Source: Leptobrachium leishanense
Taxonomy: Eukaryota > Chordata > Amphibia > Anura > Megophryidae
DNA: 64,000 nucleotides
Direction: 5' to 3'
Assembly (NCBI GenBank): GCA_009667805.1
Contig: CM019064.1
Span: 383,757,549 to 383,821,548, forward strand
This document shows, piece after piece, positions 36,206-47,766 of the stretch. Every line of letters starts with the position of its first letter. The first letter of the stretch is position 1. The notes below the pieces were generated by a model. It made no database searches. It was not told where the DNA came from and saw only the letters and a program-made list of their open reading frames with translations. A program made the position numbers and the translations under genes.

Positions 36206-37192
36206 AAAAACCACTGCTGTAACCCAACGAAAGCCTCTCTTGTGTAGTGCTTTGTGTATAACCTTCCCAACGTGTCTCATACTGCAGTTAAAATGTCGTA
36301 AAGTGGTGCTCGGCTGATGTGGCTCACAGCCCCTTTATTCGATAGCCCAGGAGACGACGGCATCCCTCTGCATCAGTTGTAGACATATAATAACTGACAT
36401 ATACCAGTTAGATCCAAATTGCTGAGACTCCCTAACCCTTCAAACCAGTTTATTTCCTGCTTTTTGTAACGTGAGGAACATTCACCACCGATTTTGAAAA
36501 TAAAGATGGTACTTGTTGCATATATTATTCTGCTTCCCTAGCAAGGCTGTGAATCGTGGATGCTTTAGACTAGCCAAGTCTGTATTTGACCAGTACTCAC
36601 ACGATGAAGTTCAGCAGATAGCTTCAACTCAGCAAAACTGACACGTAGAAAGATGAATCCAGTTGAAGATTTTAATGATCAGACTGACAATCTTGTAATA
36701 GTGTACAGCAATGCAGGTAAAAAGACATTAGTTTTGTCCAACAGTGAGCACAGAATGGCTGCTATGTAACCAGGAAGTCCCTTAGAACAAGACACTGAGC
36801 AAAGGGGTGCAAACTACCTGGATACAGAAAGGCTAAGAAAACACTGCAGGATCAAAATAGCTATGAAAACAATAGTATGTAGGCAGCAAAGGCAGATTCA
36901 ACACAAATCAGAAAAATATACAATAAATCCTAAATCATGGGGCATGACATATATAGATGTTTTTCAATATGATAATAAATCCAGAGTGTATTTATACCCC
37001 TGAGACATTGAGACATTCCTCATGCTGCACCAGGTCATAAAATAATGGTAACTATCATGTATTTAACTGGTACATGATCCAAACATGATCCTTTTGCCTT
37101 ATGTGTTTGACAGCAGCTCCATTATCCTCCACCTTAATGCTGATGTCTAGAATGAATAAGTGACTTAAAAACCCAAAAATAATCATGTACCA
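36206..37192. other. Downstream flank of amhr2
   Basis: No exon or named repeat. Minus-strand AATAAA candidates for polyadenylation occur at 36449-36454 and 36334-36339, but nothing decides between them. Confidence 0.35.
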
Positions 37193-37327
37193 TTATGGTT
37201 CTTCACAGCACTGATGGAGAGTAGTTTGGCCAATGTTCCATAGTCTTTGTTGCGCGCAGTGTGCGCTTAGACGCGCCTCCGAGTCAGCATCCCAGCAATC
37301 CTCCAGCATCTCCCACAAAGCTACACT
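37193..37327 (-). CDS. amhr2: AMH type II receptor, last coding exon
   Basis: 135 bp: [20 protein letters not shown] and then [20 protein letters not shown], then four residues and TAA (37193-37195). This is the end of a TGF-beta-family type II receptor kinase: [22 protein letters not shown] is typical of AMHR2 and ETIEDCWDQDAEARLTAQC of BMPR2. The acceptor TTGTTCTGCAG before 37327 gives phase 0, agreeing with the upstream donor at 47315. The tail after the kinase domain is only about 20 residues, much shorter than the human AMHR2 tail as I recall it. The intron to the previous exon is about 10 kb. Confidence 0.85.
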   Translation of the reverse strand, partial: SVALWEMLEDCWDADSEARLSAHCAQQRLWNIGQTTLHQCCEEP

Positions 37328-37419
37328 CTGCAGAACAAGCAAATCCAATGTTACCAGCATCATTGATAATATGTAGCCGGTGCCTTGTCATCTACAACAT
37401 ACAGACACAGCTATCCAAT

Positions 37420-37975
37420 TAGTTATTTATAACGCACCAACGTATTCCTCAGCACTCTACAATGGAAAGGACAAAAACTGAAAATTAGCAAATGGAGAAC
37501 GATAAAAATCTGGGATCCTGTTCAGACGAACTTAAAGCCTAAGAGATGAAGGAACATATTTGCAAATACATTTTAAAAGCATTAAATATACTGTTAGCGC
37601 AACGTGTCATGTAGTCACCATGTGGCACTTTGTCATACTGCCTTTTTTTCTGAGATGTGACAATTTGTCATATGTTTTAAAATAGAAAAAAAGCAAAATG
37701 AACATTTAACAGCTAAAATAAGTGTTATATAACCAGTGCATATTGTATGTCTAAATTGCTGTATGAGGGTTAAATCAATGTGGGCCTGCCCCTAGCAGAG
37801 GATGCAATGCCCCCTTTGCCCTTATCATATATGGGTTTAAAACAATTACAATTATTTATAAAGCGCCAACAATGGGTAGGGCAAAACAAAGCAAATTAAC
37901 AAAGAATTTAGGAAAAGAGGATGCTGCTCAAGAGCTTGCAATCAAGGAGAAGTGGGGTGACATACAAAGGTGAGG
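37420..37975 (-). mobile_element. Two L2-like 3' tail fragments
   Basis: About 37425-37545 (TTATTTATAACGCACCAACG, CAGCACTCTACAATGG) and 37855-37975 (AATTATTTATAAAGCGCCAAC, GAGCTTGCAATCAAGGAG) are inverted L2-type 3' ends, both decayed. Confidence 0.55.
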
Positions 37976-38799
37976 GTTAGGGCTGCCATTAGAAATCTTG
38001 GGGCCCCTTACTGGATCACTTGTCGGGCCCCCCTTCCCTCAGCTGGTGATTTCCATAAACTAATCAAAAATAAAACATTTTGCCTCCTTCAGTTTACCTT
38101 ATTATACAGGGAGCGGGTGAAATCCTTGATGGATAAAAGGTGTTTCCTGCTGAGAGAGTGTTCACTCTGCGCCTCTGTCTGGCGCAGGCCATACTAATCG
38201 CTCCCTCAGTGATTAGCCAGAGTGCGTTTACCTGCTCAAGATACCCCGGCCCACCTGGAAATTTCCTGGTATTCCGATAGGTCAGTTCAGTTTGGCATGG
38301 AGGGGCCCTAATATCTGAGGCACTTTGACAAGTGGCACAATGTTTGGTAAGAGCCATGGCCTCCTTGCGCCACTGGGCCCTGAACATATCATGGGCTGTC
38401 ACCCCCTGATGGCTGCCCTGGTGAGGGTAAATAGCTGAGTGTGAGAAGTAATGGGATGCATGGGGGATGTGCAATAGTTAGATCAGGAGAGGTGCAATGG
38501 GGAGATTATGGAGTGTGAGCTGATAGGTCTTTCTGATGTAAAACATTTTTAGAGACGTCTTGAAAGACTGGAGGCACAAAGAGAGTGGAGTGTTACAAGG
38601 GAGGGAGATGGGGAAGAGATCTGTAAAAAGTCCTAAGACGTAGGGCTTTTCCCCCATTCCTAATTGATAGCAGCCTAAAGAAGCAACATTTACAACTGTC
38701 TTCCTCTACCTACAACAGCATATTCTATAGAAAGAGTGTCATGTAAGGGTGGGTGACAGACTCATTATAGGGGGGGGGGTAAGGGTCCCTATGTATATG

Positions 38800-39080
38800 G
38801 CAGTGTCAGTAACTCTGTGTCTCTGTCAAAGTATTTGTTTTTGTCTGCATCTCTGTCAGTGTTTTTCTGTTAGTGTTCTTGAGTCTCTGTCAGTTTCAGT
38901 GTTTCTTTCAGTGTCACTGTGTGTCTTTGTCAGTGTTTTTGCCATTGCCTGCGTGTCACTCACTGGCAGTGTCTCCGAGTCTGTCAGTGTTTCTTCCAGT
39001 GTATCTGCGTGTGTCTGTGTCTCTATCAGGATCTTTGCAATTGTCAGTGTTTTTTTAATTGGTCAAACACGTTTTCAGTG
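38800..39080. repeat. Degenerate TCTGTCAGTGTTTC tandem repeat
   Basis: Irregular units of about 18-30 bp (GTGTCTCTGTCAGTGTTTTT). The cysteine/serine-rich frames across it are artefacts. Confidence 0.75.
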
Positions 39081-39220
39081 TCTGAAGGGGAGTGTTACCA
39101 GGGACCAAGGTGAGCCCAAAGGGCAGGACCCATGTATACAGCACATGCATTTGCCGGTGTGTCTGCTAGCCAGTCCCGTTTGGCTCCACATACATTGACA
39201 AAACTCTCAACACACACATA

Positions 39221-39402
39221 CAGGGTTATTCAGAGAAATATGAAACTCTGGAGAACTTTTGGAGAAGTGAAAATCCTAGGTCAAAATAGCTGATTTGGAA
39301 AGTGAGATAAATGGGAGAATTTTTCTGGTTTGGCTATTTTGACCTAGAATTTTTACTTCTCCAAAAGTTCTCCATAGTTTCACCTTTCTCTGAATAACCC
39401 TG
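39221..39402. mobile_element. 180-bp palindromic MITE (CAGGGTTATTCAGAGA)
   Basis: Ends CAGGGTTATTCAGAGAAA and TTTCTCTGAATAACCCTG, ATA on both sides. The arms pair over most of the length (AAAATTCTCCC; GACCTAGAATTTT). Same family as 58925-59104, 61268-61867 and 61868-62050. Confidence 0.82.
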
Positions 39403-40341
39403 ATAGACAAATAACTGATACATTATGGCAGTGCTGATTAATCGTGATGCCCCATGTTTCAGACTGTGTGAACATTATGGGACCTAGTCATACTGTCACG
39501 ATTAGCTATCACTGCTTTAGGTTTTATAAAGAGTTGGGGAGATTAAGGTAGTGGTAAGAAAATGTCCAGTGATTCTCAGATAGCCATGGCTGCTTGAGCA
39601 CCATAGGTCCCACATTTCTGAAACATCAGAAGTGTCAAAGTAACATCACAGATTTTCAAGCAGGGAAAAAAGACCCAATGCTTACGGTGAGAGAGGCACA
39701 GGGGTAAATAGATGAAGGAAGAAATGTGAAGACAGACACATAAGAGATGAGAAAAGATCAATAGAGACCTTAGAGGGTGAAGAGAGGTGGGGAGTATGAC
39801 CTTAGGAGATTCGGGTAATGAGTGAGGTGCGTGAGCCATTAGAGGTTCAGAAGAAATTAGGAGGAGAGTAACATTAAAGGTGGTTCAAATTGGGGATAAA
39901 GACGTCACAAGAGGGAGAGATAAATAACGGCGAACATTGTTAGTGGTAATAATGGTTATCATGAGACACAAGGTAAGGTAGTCGGCAAAATGTGTTTCCT
40001 AGGGCACCTAAATCCCTGCACAGGCCTTGAGGGAGTGTAGTTTTCCACCTTTTTCAAATATTACCAGATGGCATCTGGGTAACTGGTCATATGTACTGTA
40101 TATAAAGCAACCTGCAGCCGGTCTCACATATCTGTACTTTAGCACTTCTCACAGATAGTTACCAGACAAAAGTGTACACAAATGCTACAGACTCTATGAC
40201 AATGCATATACTGAGAGATAAACACACCACAGACTTTCTGCCTTATATTGCATGAATGCCCTGTGATTCACAGCACAATTCCAGGTTATTTGGGTGACAA
40301 AAGTCAAGTGGAGCTCACTATGGTAAGGTAAAGTAAACATT

Positions 40342-40860
40342 AGGGGCCATATTATGATCATCACGCTAAAACGGGGACGCTAAGGAGAAAAACCTGCGTC
40401 TGCAGGTTTCCCATTAGCGTCCTCGTTTTAGCTTGATATTACGGTGCAGGCGCTAAACCAGCAGCCTGCATCGTAATATGGCGCTAAGCCTCGGGATGCT
40501 CGTTCCAACGCTAAGCGCCGTCATCAGCATCTCCTCCATAGGACTCCATTGAGGCTTCCGCTGCTGGTGGTCACATGACCTGCAGGATCTCGCTTTGCAA
40601 GATCCGTCAGGTCAGCGGAGTGGTTCGCAGAGGGAGACTGGGGGAACTTTTTTCCCCCAGTCTCTCTCTGCTCCCGGCGGCAAGAAGAAGCAGATCCAGC
40701 CGCTGTGCTTGCGGCGGGATGGGAGGTGAGCAGAAGCGGAATCCGTTAGTACCAGGTCCTAGCTGTGGTTAAAGTTCGAGTTAACCACAACAGGACAGTA
40801 ATTAACGTTAGGACTTTGTAATCCTAACGCTAATTAACACTTTGCGATTAGGGATGGGCT
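40342..40860. mobile_element. MITE with GGGGCCATATTA/ACGGGGACGCTA ends
   Basis: Begins AGGGGCCATATTATGATC and CACGCTAAAACGGGGACGCTAAGG, with internal inverted CGTAATATGGCGC and AACGCTAA words. A related copy lies inverted at 46930-47208. The right boundary is unclear. Confidence 0.55.
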
Positions 40861-40899
40861 GGCGGTTCGATTCGAACATTGGCCGTTCGAAAGTTCTCG

Positions 40900-41060
40900 A
40901 ACATCGAACTTTTTGGGACGTTCGCAAAAAAATGCTTAAAAAATCCTAAAAAAATCTAAAAATAAAGAGACTCTTTACTGCAGAATATTATAAGCAATGG
41001 TTTATTAGATATTGAATTAAAACGGGAATATTTTTAACATTGAAGCCTATGGGATAAAAC
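40900..41060. mobile_element. Fragment of GGGTTATTC-family core
   Basis: AATAAAGAGACTCTTTACTGCAG, TTTATTAGATATTGAATT and TTTTTAACATTGAAGCC match the internal core of 21547-22368. About 41061-42000 holds no supported feature. Confidence 0.5.
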
Positions 41061-42004
41061 ATTCTTGTTGCTAAAACATCAGGCAGACGAGGCCCTCTAA
41101 TCAGGCAGTGTAGAGGGCAGCCCGCCGGGGCTTCCCAAGGAACCCTTGAGGAGCATGCGGCCGCAGGATGACAGAGCTGCGACTGTGCCGGCCAGGTGCA
41201 TGTGGCAGAGACTGGTGGCGCAGGGAGGGAGCCACGGCAGACCCCTCCCCCCCACAACCAGGATCCAGGGAGCCCCCACTGACCACCAGGCTAAGGTAAG
41301 GCGACAAATTTAAAAAAAAAAAAAAATCCGAGGACATCTTTAAATGTCCCCTGGAACATAAAATATATTTTTTTTCCTTTCTAATACTCACCTGATTCCT
41401 AACAGCATATCTTCTCGTTAAAGCTAGCATCAGACTGTAGAGGTGCTGCCCGGCAGTGTGAGGATTCATATGCTACATTATTATACTGTAGATGTGCTTC
41501 CCCGCAGTGTGCGGAATCATATGCTGCATTAATTCTTCTTCTTACAAATTTGGTTACTTAACCCGTTTGCGCTTGGATTGTAATATTGTGACATCCAGGG
41601 CCCTGGGTGGCGATCGGGGGGGGGCCCTGGGCACATGGTGCCACCAGCTGGCCGAATGCCAGGAGCTCTGGCAGCACCCGGCGCAGCTGTGAGTGATCGG
41701 GGGCAGGGCGCGGCGTGATGACGCCGAGCCGCCGGGACCTTTAAATCAGGAGCGCGCGCTGTACACCTTGCCTTGCCGTGGAGTTTCATTCCCGCATCGC
41801 TAGCTTACCGAATCAGTTTGTATACTTGTTACTGACCCTGCTTGTTCTGAGGACCCGATCTGTTGCCGGCTTTGCCTTCCATTTGACTATTCTCTGTGTA
41901 CTCCCTGCCTGTTCTGATTGCCTCCTGTTGCTACTGGTGTGCGCCAATTCTCACCATATACAGTAGCGCAGTACTAGTGCCTAAACGTTGTTGACCTGGT
42001 TTTG

Positions 42005-42715
42005 TAATAACAATTATTATTATTATTATTATTATTCTTTATTTATAAAGCGCCAGCATATTCCGCAGCGCTGTACAATAAGTACAGTATAGACAGGGTT
42101 ACAATACATTGAACAACATTTGACAAACAGTACAGGAGGAGATGAGGGCCCTATTCCCGTAGGAACTCACAATCTGGGAGGGTTGGGGTTGGAAACAGGA
42201 GGAGAGGACTGTAAGGTGAGAGTGATTGATGATTGCGTCAGTGAGTTGGGTGGTAGGCTTCCCTAAATAGGAATGTTTTAAGGGAGCGTTTGAAGGAAGA
42301 GAAGTTAGGGGAAAGTCTGACAGTACGAGGGAGAGCGTTCCAGAGAGTGGGGGCTGCGCGTGAGAAATCCTGCAGTCTATCATGGGAAGAGGTGATGCGG
42401 GGAGAAGCTAGGCGCAGGTCACTGTTTGACCTTAGGGAGAGCGGGCTGGGGTGTATTTGGTGATTAGTGAGGACAGGTAGTGGGGAGCTGAGTTAGTGAG
42501 GGTTTTGTAGGTAAGGATAAGGATTTTGAACTTAATTCTGCAGTGGATGGGGAGCCAGTGAAGGGACTCGCAGAGGGGAGCGGCAGAGACAGAGCGGCGG
42601 GTGAGGTGAATTAGCCTGGCGGAGGCGTTCAGGATGGATTGTAGGGGGGAGAGGCGGGACAGAGGGAGGAGAGGCGGGACAGAGGGAAGGCAGATTTGCA
42701 CTACTCTCGCTCTGC
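42005..42715 (-). pseudogene. L2-like LINE, 3' part
   Basis: The minus strand encodes LQSILNASARLIHLTRR and CESLHWLPIHCRIKFKIL, the end of an L2/CR1-type reverse-transcriptase region, then PLSGTLSLVL-like C-terminal sequence in a shifted frame. It ends in TTTATAAAGCGCCAGC followed by (ATT)n. 5'-truncated. It lies in the amhr2 intron. Confidence 0.75.
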
Positions 42716-42949
42716 GCCCCTGTCTGGTATATTCGCTGCTTGTTACTGCTGGTGCGCTTCCATCCTGCCGTACACTATAGCGCAGTAATATTTGGGTGCA
42801 CTGCCACTGATGCGTGTACCAGATTCATATCATTTTAATATTTGAATGCAGAGTCCACCCCTGCACTCTTCCACAATACCTCAGAGGGGTTACTTACGGT
42901 GTGAAGGCACTAGCTGGCACCAAAGGTCCAATTTTAATGCACCTGTTGT

Positions 42950-44954
42950 CAGTGGTGTATTTAGGTTTTGTGCTGCCCTAGGCCTGACTAAACTCGTGCA
43001 CCCCCTAATTTAAATTTGAGGCATCCCTTCCTGTCAAGGGCACACCTCTTCCTGGTTAATCCCCACCCTTCCTCTTTAAGCTCCACCTTTTCCTCTCTTT
43101 ATATTAAAAGTGGATACCAAGTGCCTACTTGTATATTTTGTATACCATTTCAAATGTATCTATTGAGATAAATAAAATTATGAAATGTTTAAATTCAAGC
43201 ATTTTTACAAAGAACATGCCACGCATGTCAAGTATACTGGATCACAGCCGCTCTAATTGGTTGAACAATAAAATCCACAGAAACGTGCACTGCATATGAG
43301 TGTATCACAAAGCTGCACAGCAATAAGGCTAGGGTCAGACTGAGGCAGTGCGAACGCGCGTGCAGCCGCACATAATCACGGCCGTGCTAGCAGCAGATGC
43401 CGGGCAATGACGGCCAATATACGAAGTACGGTCGCACAAAAGTGCGGCCGCGCAACGCAAGCGGCAAACAAACGCATTTTTTCGAGAACGTGAAACCACT
43501 AGTACTGACGTACAGAGTGCGCTGCGTCCGCTAGCGGCGTGTGTGCGTGATTAGAAGACGTCAGACGCTGCTAATGTCCGGCCAACATAACGTCCAGACC
43601 CAAAAAGTGTTTTATTGATGATCCGTACAAAATCACGGATGAAACTGCGCATCGTATGACCACTATCGCGTATTCCGTGAAAAAATACGTCCATTCGTTC
43701 AACGCACTTTTTCACGGACAACGTGAAAAATGCGTTAGTCTGACCCTAGCCTAAAACCCACAGAAATGGGCACTGACTGTGTATGAGCATATCAGAGCTC
43801 CAGGGCAATAAAACTCACAGTAATGTGCAGTGTGTATGAGCGTATCCCAGAGCTCCAGGGCAATAAAACTCACAGTAATATGCAGTGTGTATCAGAATCC
43901 ACAGCAATAAAACTCCCAGCAATACAATGTGCGGTGTGTATGAGTGCATCAGATTTTTATTCTATTCGATTTTATTCCGTATGCAAACGCCCTGCTCCGC
44001 TGCTCGTTGTTTGAGAACACAGCTCAAAGCTGACACACAGTGTCACCTCCTAGTAACCCCTAATGATACCCAAATAATCACTGGTACCTGGGGCGGCCCG
44101 CCCTCCGCCACTCCCCTAAGTACACCACTGCTCTGTGATATGCTCACACACCAGTTTGGCGAACTGCCAGCAAGTATGGTGCTGTTTGAAGGCAGTGCAA
44201 ATCCCCATAGAGAAGTAATAGTTAATCTATTCAGAGAACACCAAACAGCAGAGAAATGGCAGTGAAATGCCCTGATGTTCGGTGGTTTCAATCAGCAGGT
44301 TTATTCAGGCGAACCCCATAGGTTTTAATATTAAAAATATTCCCGCTTTTATGCAATATATAATAAACCATTTATTATTTTAATCCGCAGTAAAAAGTCT
44401 TTATTGATTTTTTTTTAGTAATTTTTCAGCAAAATTTCCCCCCTTTTTTTTAATAGCGGTTTTTCTTTTTTCTGTAACAGAACTTTTTATTATCAGTCAT
44501 AGGATCTTATATGTAAATTCCAGACATTTTCGTTCAGTAGTTCTTTTGAAAACAGCAGGCCACGGGTTTGCGGTGGCAACATTCAGCGGCCGACTCCATG
44601 CACTTTGGGGACCCTGCGGTGAATGGTGAATTCACTGCAGGGTGGGGAAATTTTATTCCCCGAAGTGCAGGGAACTACAGAACACCAAAATGTTGGCGTC
44701 ATTTCGGTGCTCTGTGAGTAACCCATTTAGTGGTGAGGTTTTTTGCTGCCCCCTGGAAAGTGAAAGCCTAGGCCTTGCCTACCCAGGACATGTTTGAAAA
44801 TTTGTGAAATCTCAATGTATCCTTCCTGGCAAAATACTTTGCAAAAGTAAAAAAAAATGTTTTTGTTTTTTTTAGGGGTGGGGCCACCAGTGCGGGCCGC
44901 CGCCCCCTGGAAAGTGCCGCCCTAGGCCTAGGCCTTGGCCAAAATACACCACTG
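42950..44954. mobile_element. 2.0-kb hAT element with nested MITEs
   Basis: Ends CAGTGGTGTATTTAGG and CAAAATACACCACTG. A perfect 8-bp duplication CCTGTTGT lies at 42942-42949 and 44955-44962. Inside are a Harbinger-like MITE (43327-43751), a degraded GGGTTATTC-family piece (about 44140-44728) and a SINE tail (about 44770-44845). No transposase remains. Confidence 0.85.
43327..43751. mobile_element. Harbinger-like MITE nested in hAT
   Basis: GGCTAGGGTCAGAC at the left and GTCTGACCCTAGCC at the right. Clean TAA duplication (43324-43326, 43752-43754). Confidence 0.87.
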
Positions 44955-45270
44955 CCTGTTGTTACTTTGATCCAAAGCCTGCATAAATTTCACCCTAATT
45001 TAGCCAAAAACTCACTAAACTTGTTCTGCGTGGCCTAAAACGTCTCCTCTTTTCATACAGACTGCCGCCCCAAGCAGTTGTTTATGAATAGATTAAAGGA
45101 AAACCATTTACCGTCATTTGAAATGTCATTTTTTTCTTTTTAAATGTTTCTATACATTTGACAAATCCGCCACTTTACGGGCAGGTTATGGGGACCTCCT
45201 AGGCACGATATTTGAAGGAATTTTTCGTTTTTATTCTTAACCTTTATTTCATGGAAAAATCACTGTTCCT

Positions 45271-46420
45271 TTAACCCTTTTGCTACTGAGGCATTTCACG
45301 CCTCTGTGCTGAGCTAATTTTTACCTGTTTCGCTCATCATGTTTAAACGCGGTTTGAAGCCTTATTTTAGTATATGACACAGACATACACTATATTGCCA
45401 AAAGTATTCGCTCACCCATCCATATGCGAGTCAAGGCAGGTGAGCGAATACTTTTGGCAATATAGTGTATTATAATTCGTTCTTTCCGGCAGACTCGGCA
45501 GATTCATAATATGTCATTATTATATGTATACGTCATGCCCTGTCTGTATAATATAACAAAAAATGCAATAAAATTAGAATTTTCAATAATTCACAACGTG
45601 TGAAGTTTTTTTCCACATTTTAACATGCGAGCAATTGCGGTTATATTTTGTATGGGGTGCGCTTGTTAAAAAAATTAGAAATGGGGTCTCGTTACATTTT
45701 TTTTGGGGGAAAATTACGCGATTTTTAACAAACGCACCCCAAACAAAAATCGTTAGCGCAGCATCATTGTTCACATTATAACTGAAATGGGAACAATATT
45801 GCTGCAGTAACAAAACAAAAAGAACTTGTTTATTTTTTTTATTATTTTTTTTATTAATTTTTTTTTAAAAACTTTCAACATGGTCATGTTTGGTATCGTT
45901 GGAAAGGCCATGCTCTGGCGATATCAAAAATTAACCCCTAGCTGCTATGGATCGGGAGATAGGGGGTTCCAATGAACCCCCTATCTCCACCATTGCTGGC
46001 AGCTAAAGGTTAACTCCAGGACTGGCGTCATCGTGCTTTGCACGATGACGCCAGTCGTTAGGGGGAGTTCCCGGAGGCTTGGCCGACATCCAAGATGTCG
46101 GCCAGCTCCGGGAGAGGATCATGATCCGGTGCTTTTCGGCGCCGAATCGTGATCCGTCTCCCCAGGGGTTAATGTCAGCCACCGTTTGGAAGGGCAGGCT
46201 GTGCCCTTCCAAACGGTGCCTGCCTTAACTCTGTGGCCCCCGGTGATCGGGAGGGAGAGAGGTCTGAAGGACCTCCCCCCTCCCTTTCAGGGGCCTGAAT
46301 TAGATGTCATCGCGTCGCCGCAATGACATCTAATGGCCCCGCCAAGATGTCAGCCCGCACTGGGGGGCCAGCAATCGGCTGGAATCCCCGCCGATTGCTG
46401 CCTCCTATGCATGGACGCGC
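45271..46420. mobile_element. TTAA-type multi-hairpin element, right end replaced
   Basis: Begins TTAACCCTTTTGCTACTGAG at 45271. Collinear, inverted, with 62572-63758: AT-rich half first, then hairpins such as ACTGGCGTCATCGTGC/GCACGATGACGCCAGT near 46021-46056. At about 46420 it changes abruptly into GGGTTATTC-family sequence (to about 46515), so the right terminus is lost. About 46516-46929 is unassigned A/G-rich sequence. Confidence 0.72.
45388..45467. mobile_element. 80-bp Tc1-like palindrome
   Basis: CACTATATTGCCAAAAGTATT at the left and its reverse complement at the right, with TA on both flanks. Only about 20 bp separate the arms. It is nested in the TTAA element and is among the smallest Tc1-derived MITEs possible. 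Confidence 0.85.
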
Positions 46421-46929
46421 TCAGCGATGAATTCACCTCAGGGTCGGCAAAATGGAATCGATGAAGTGCATCGAACCAGAAACCACGAAATTTCAGTGCT
46501 TTCTGAATAACCCCTTAAAATTAAGACTATAGGGCAATGGCAAAAGGGAGGGTGATAATAACAGGATAGAGAAATAAGGGGATATGAGGAAGAATGGGTC
46601 AAAAGAACAATAGGAAGAGATAAGAATGGGGAATGGAAGCTGAGAAAATAGGGCAATGACACAATGGAAGGTGAGATGAATGGAGAAGTGGAACAATAGA
46701 GGTGTGAAGAATGGTGCAGAGGAACAAAGTAGTTGAGCAGTATGTGGCAGAGACACACCAAACTCTTCAGCTCCAGGCCCATGAAGACCTTAATCCATCT
46801 TGGTTGCAGAGCAGGAGGGAGAAGGTTGATATTCACCAATAGAGACATGAGAATGTGTGGTAAATAATCAGAGAAAGCATAGTATACAGCTAAAACGGGA
46901 AAATTTTTAATTATTTGTGAGCAAAAACA

Positions 46930-47208
46930 AGGGAAAAAGTCTCCTAGTCTCCCTCTGGGAATCACTCCGCCGACCTGGCGGATCTTGTGAGGCGAGATCC
47001 TGCAGGTCATGTGACCGGCAACGTTAGCCTCAATGGAGTCCTATGGAGGCTTAGCGCCGCGTTACAGGGCAGGCTGCTGAATTAGCACCTGCCCCGTAAT
47101 ATCACGCTTAAACGGGGACGCTAGGGAGAAACCTGCAGGCACAGGGCTTCCTCCTTAGCGTCCTTGTTTTAGCGTGAAGTACTGTATGCAATATGGCCCT
47201 TAGGGTCC
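46930..47208. mobile_element. MITE copy inverted to 40342-40860
   Basis: Shares AAACGGGGACGCTAGGGAG, CCTCCTTAGCGTCC, GGATCTTGTGAGGCG-like and ends GCAATATGGCCC. Boundaries approximate. Confidence 0.5.
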
Positions 47209-47314
47209 AAATGAACACTATTAGATTATCTCTTTAAAATGTCCATAAAACATTGCGCATGGCTATAATAATATCCATTAAAACTCATGCACTGATTAAC
47301 CATCAAACACTTAC

Positions 47315-47451
47315 ATGTACATTTCTGATCCAGGGTTTCGGGAGCTGTGGCCGTCGTTTGTGCTCCACCACCAATGACCGCAGCTCATCTAGTGTTGGAT
47401 TTGGTCCCAGCTCTTCTATGAAAACAACCTGGTACTCAGGAGGCTGACAAT
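47315..47451 (-). CDS. amhr2: AMH type II receptor, penultimate coding exon
   Basis: 137 bp translating in the joined frame as DCQPPEYQVVFIEELG, PNPTLDELRSLVVEH and KRRPQLPKPWIRNVH. The pattern PP-Y-V..E-ELG..PT.DEL..LV...KRRP.LP..W corresponds to kinase subdomain X of type II receptors, closest to AMHR2 (ELGNTPTSDEL). Acceptor TTAATTCATCAG before 47451 and donor CAT|GTAAGT after 47315. It takes up the phase-1 donor of the exon at 59394 and leaves phase 0, so it joins both neighbours without breaking frame. Only 315 bp separate it from an LTR element upstream in the intron. Confidence 0.85.
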
Positions 47452-47766
47452 CTGATGAATTAAATAATCAATCAGTAATATATGTATGTAAATTATATTT
47501 ACCTGTTTTCAATTGTCTTAGAAATGGCGAAGACATGAAGGTAGGCCCTGCAGGAGTGGCAGGTTAAAAGAAACAAAAAAACACTGCATATGCCGCAGAC
47601 ATACTATGGTTACTGCCTTTGGGGATGTTTCACTATCCTTGTAAAATTCAGCCCCTCCCCCTCCCTAATATAAAAGAGAGCTCTGTTTTGGAGATGAGGA
47701 GGAGGGATTTCCTATTACTGCGTAACGTTTGTATTGTTGATTCTTTTACGCAACTGGTCATACTAA

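Noticed and set aside
38749..39198. 149-codon Ser/Val/Cys-rich open frame
   Set aside because: Produced by a degenerate TCTGTCAGTG tandem repeat.
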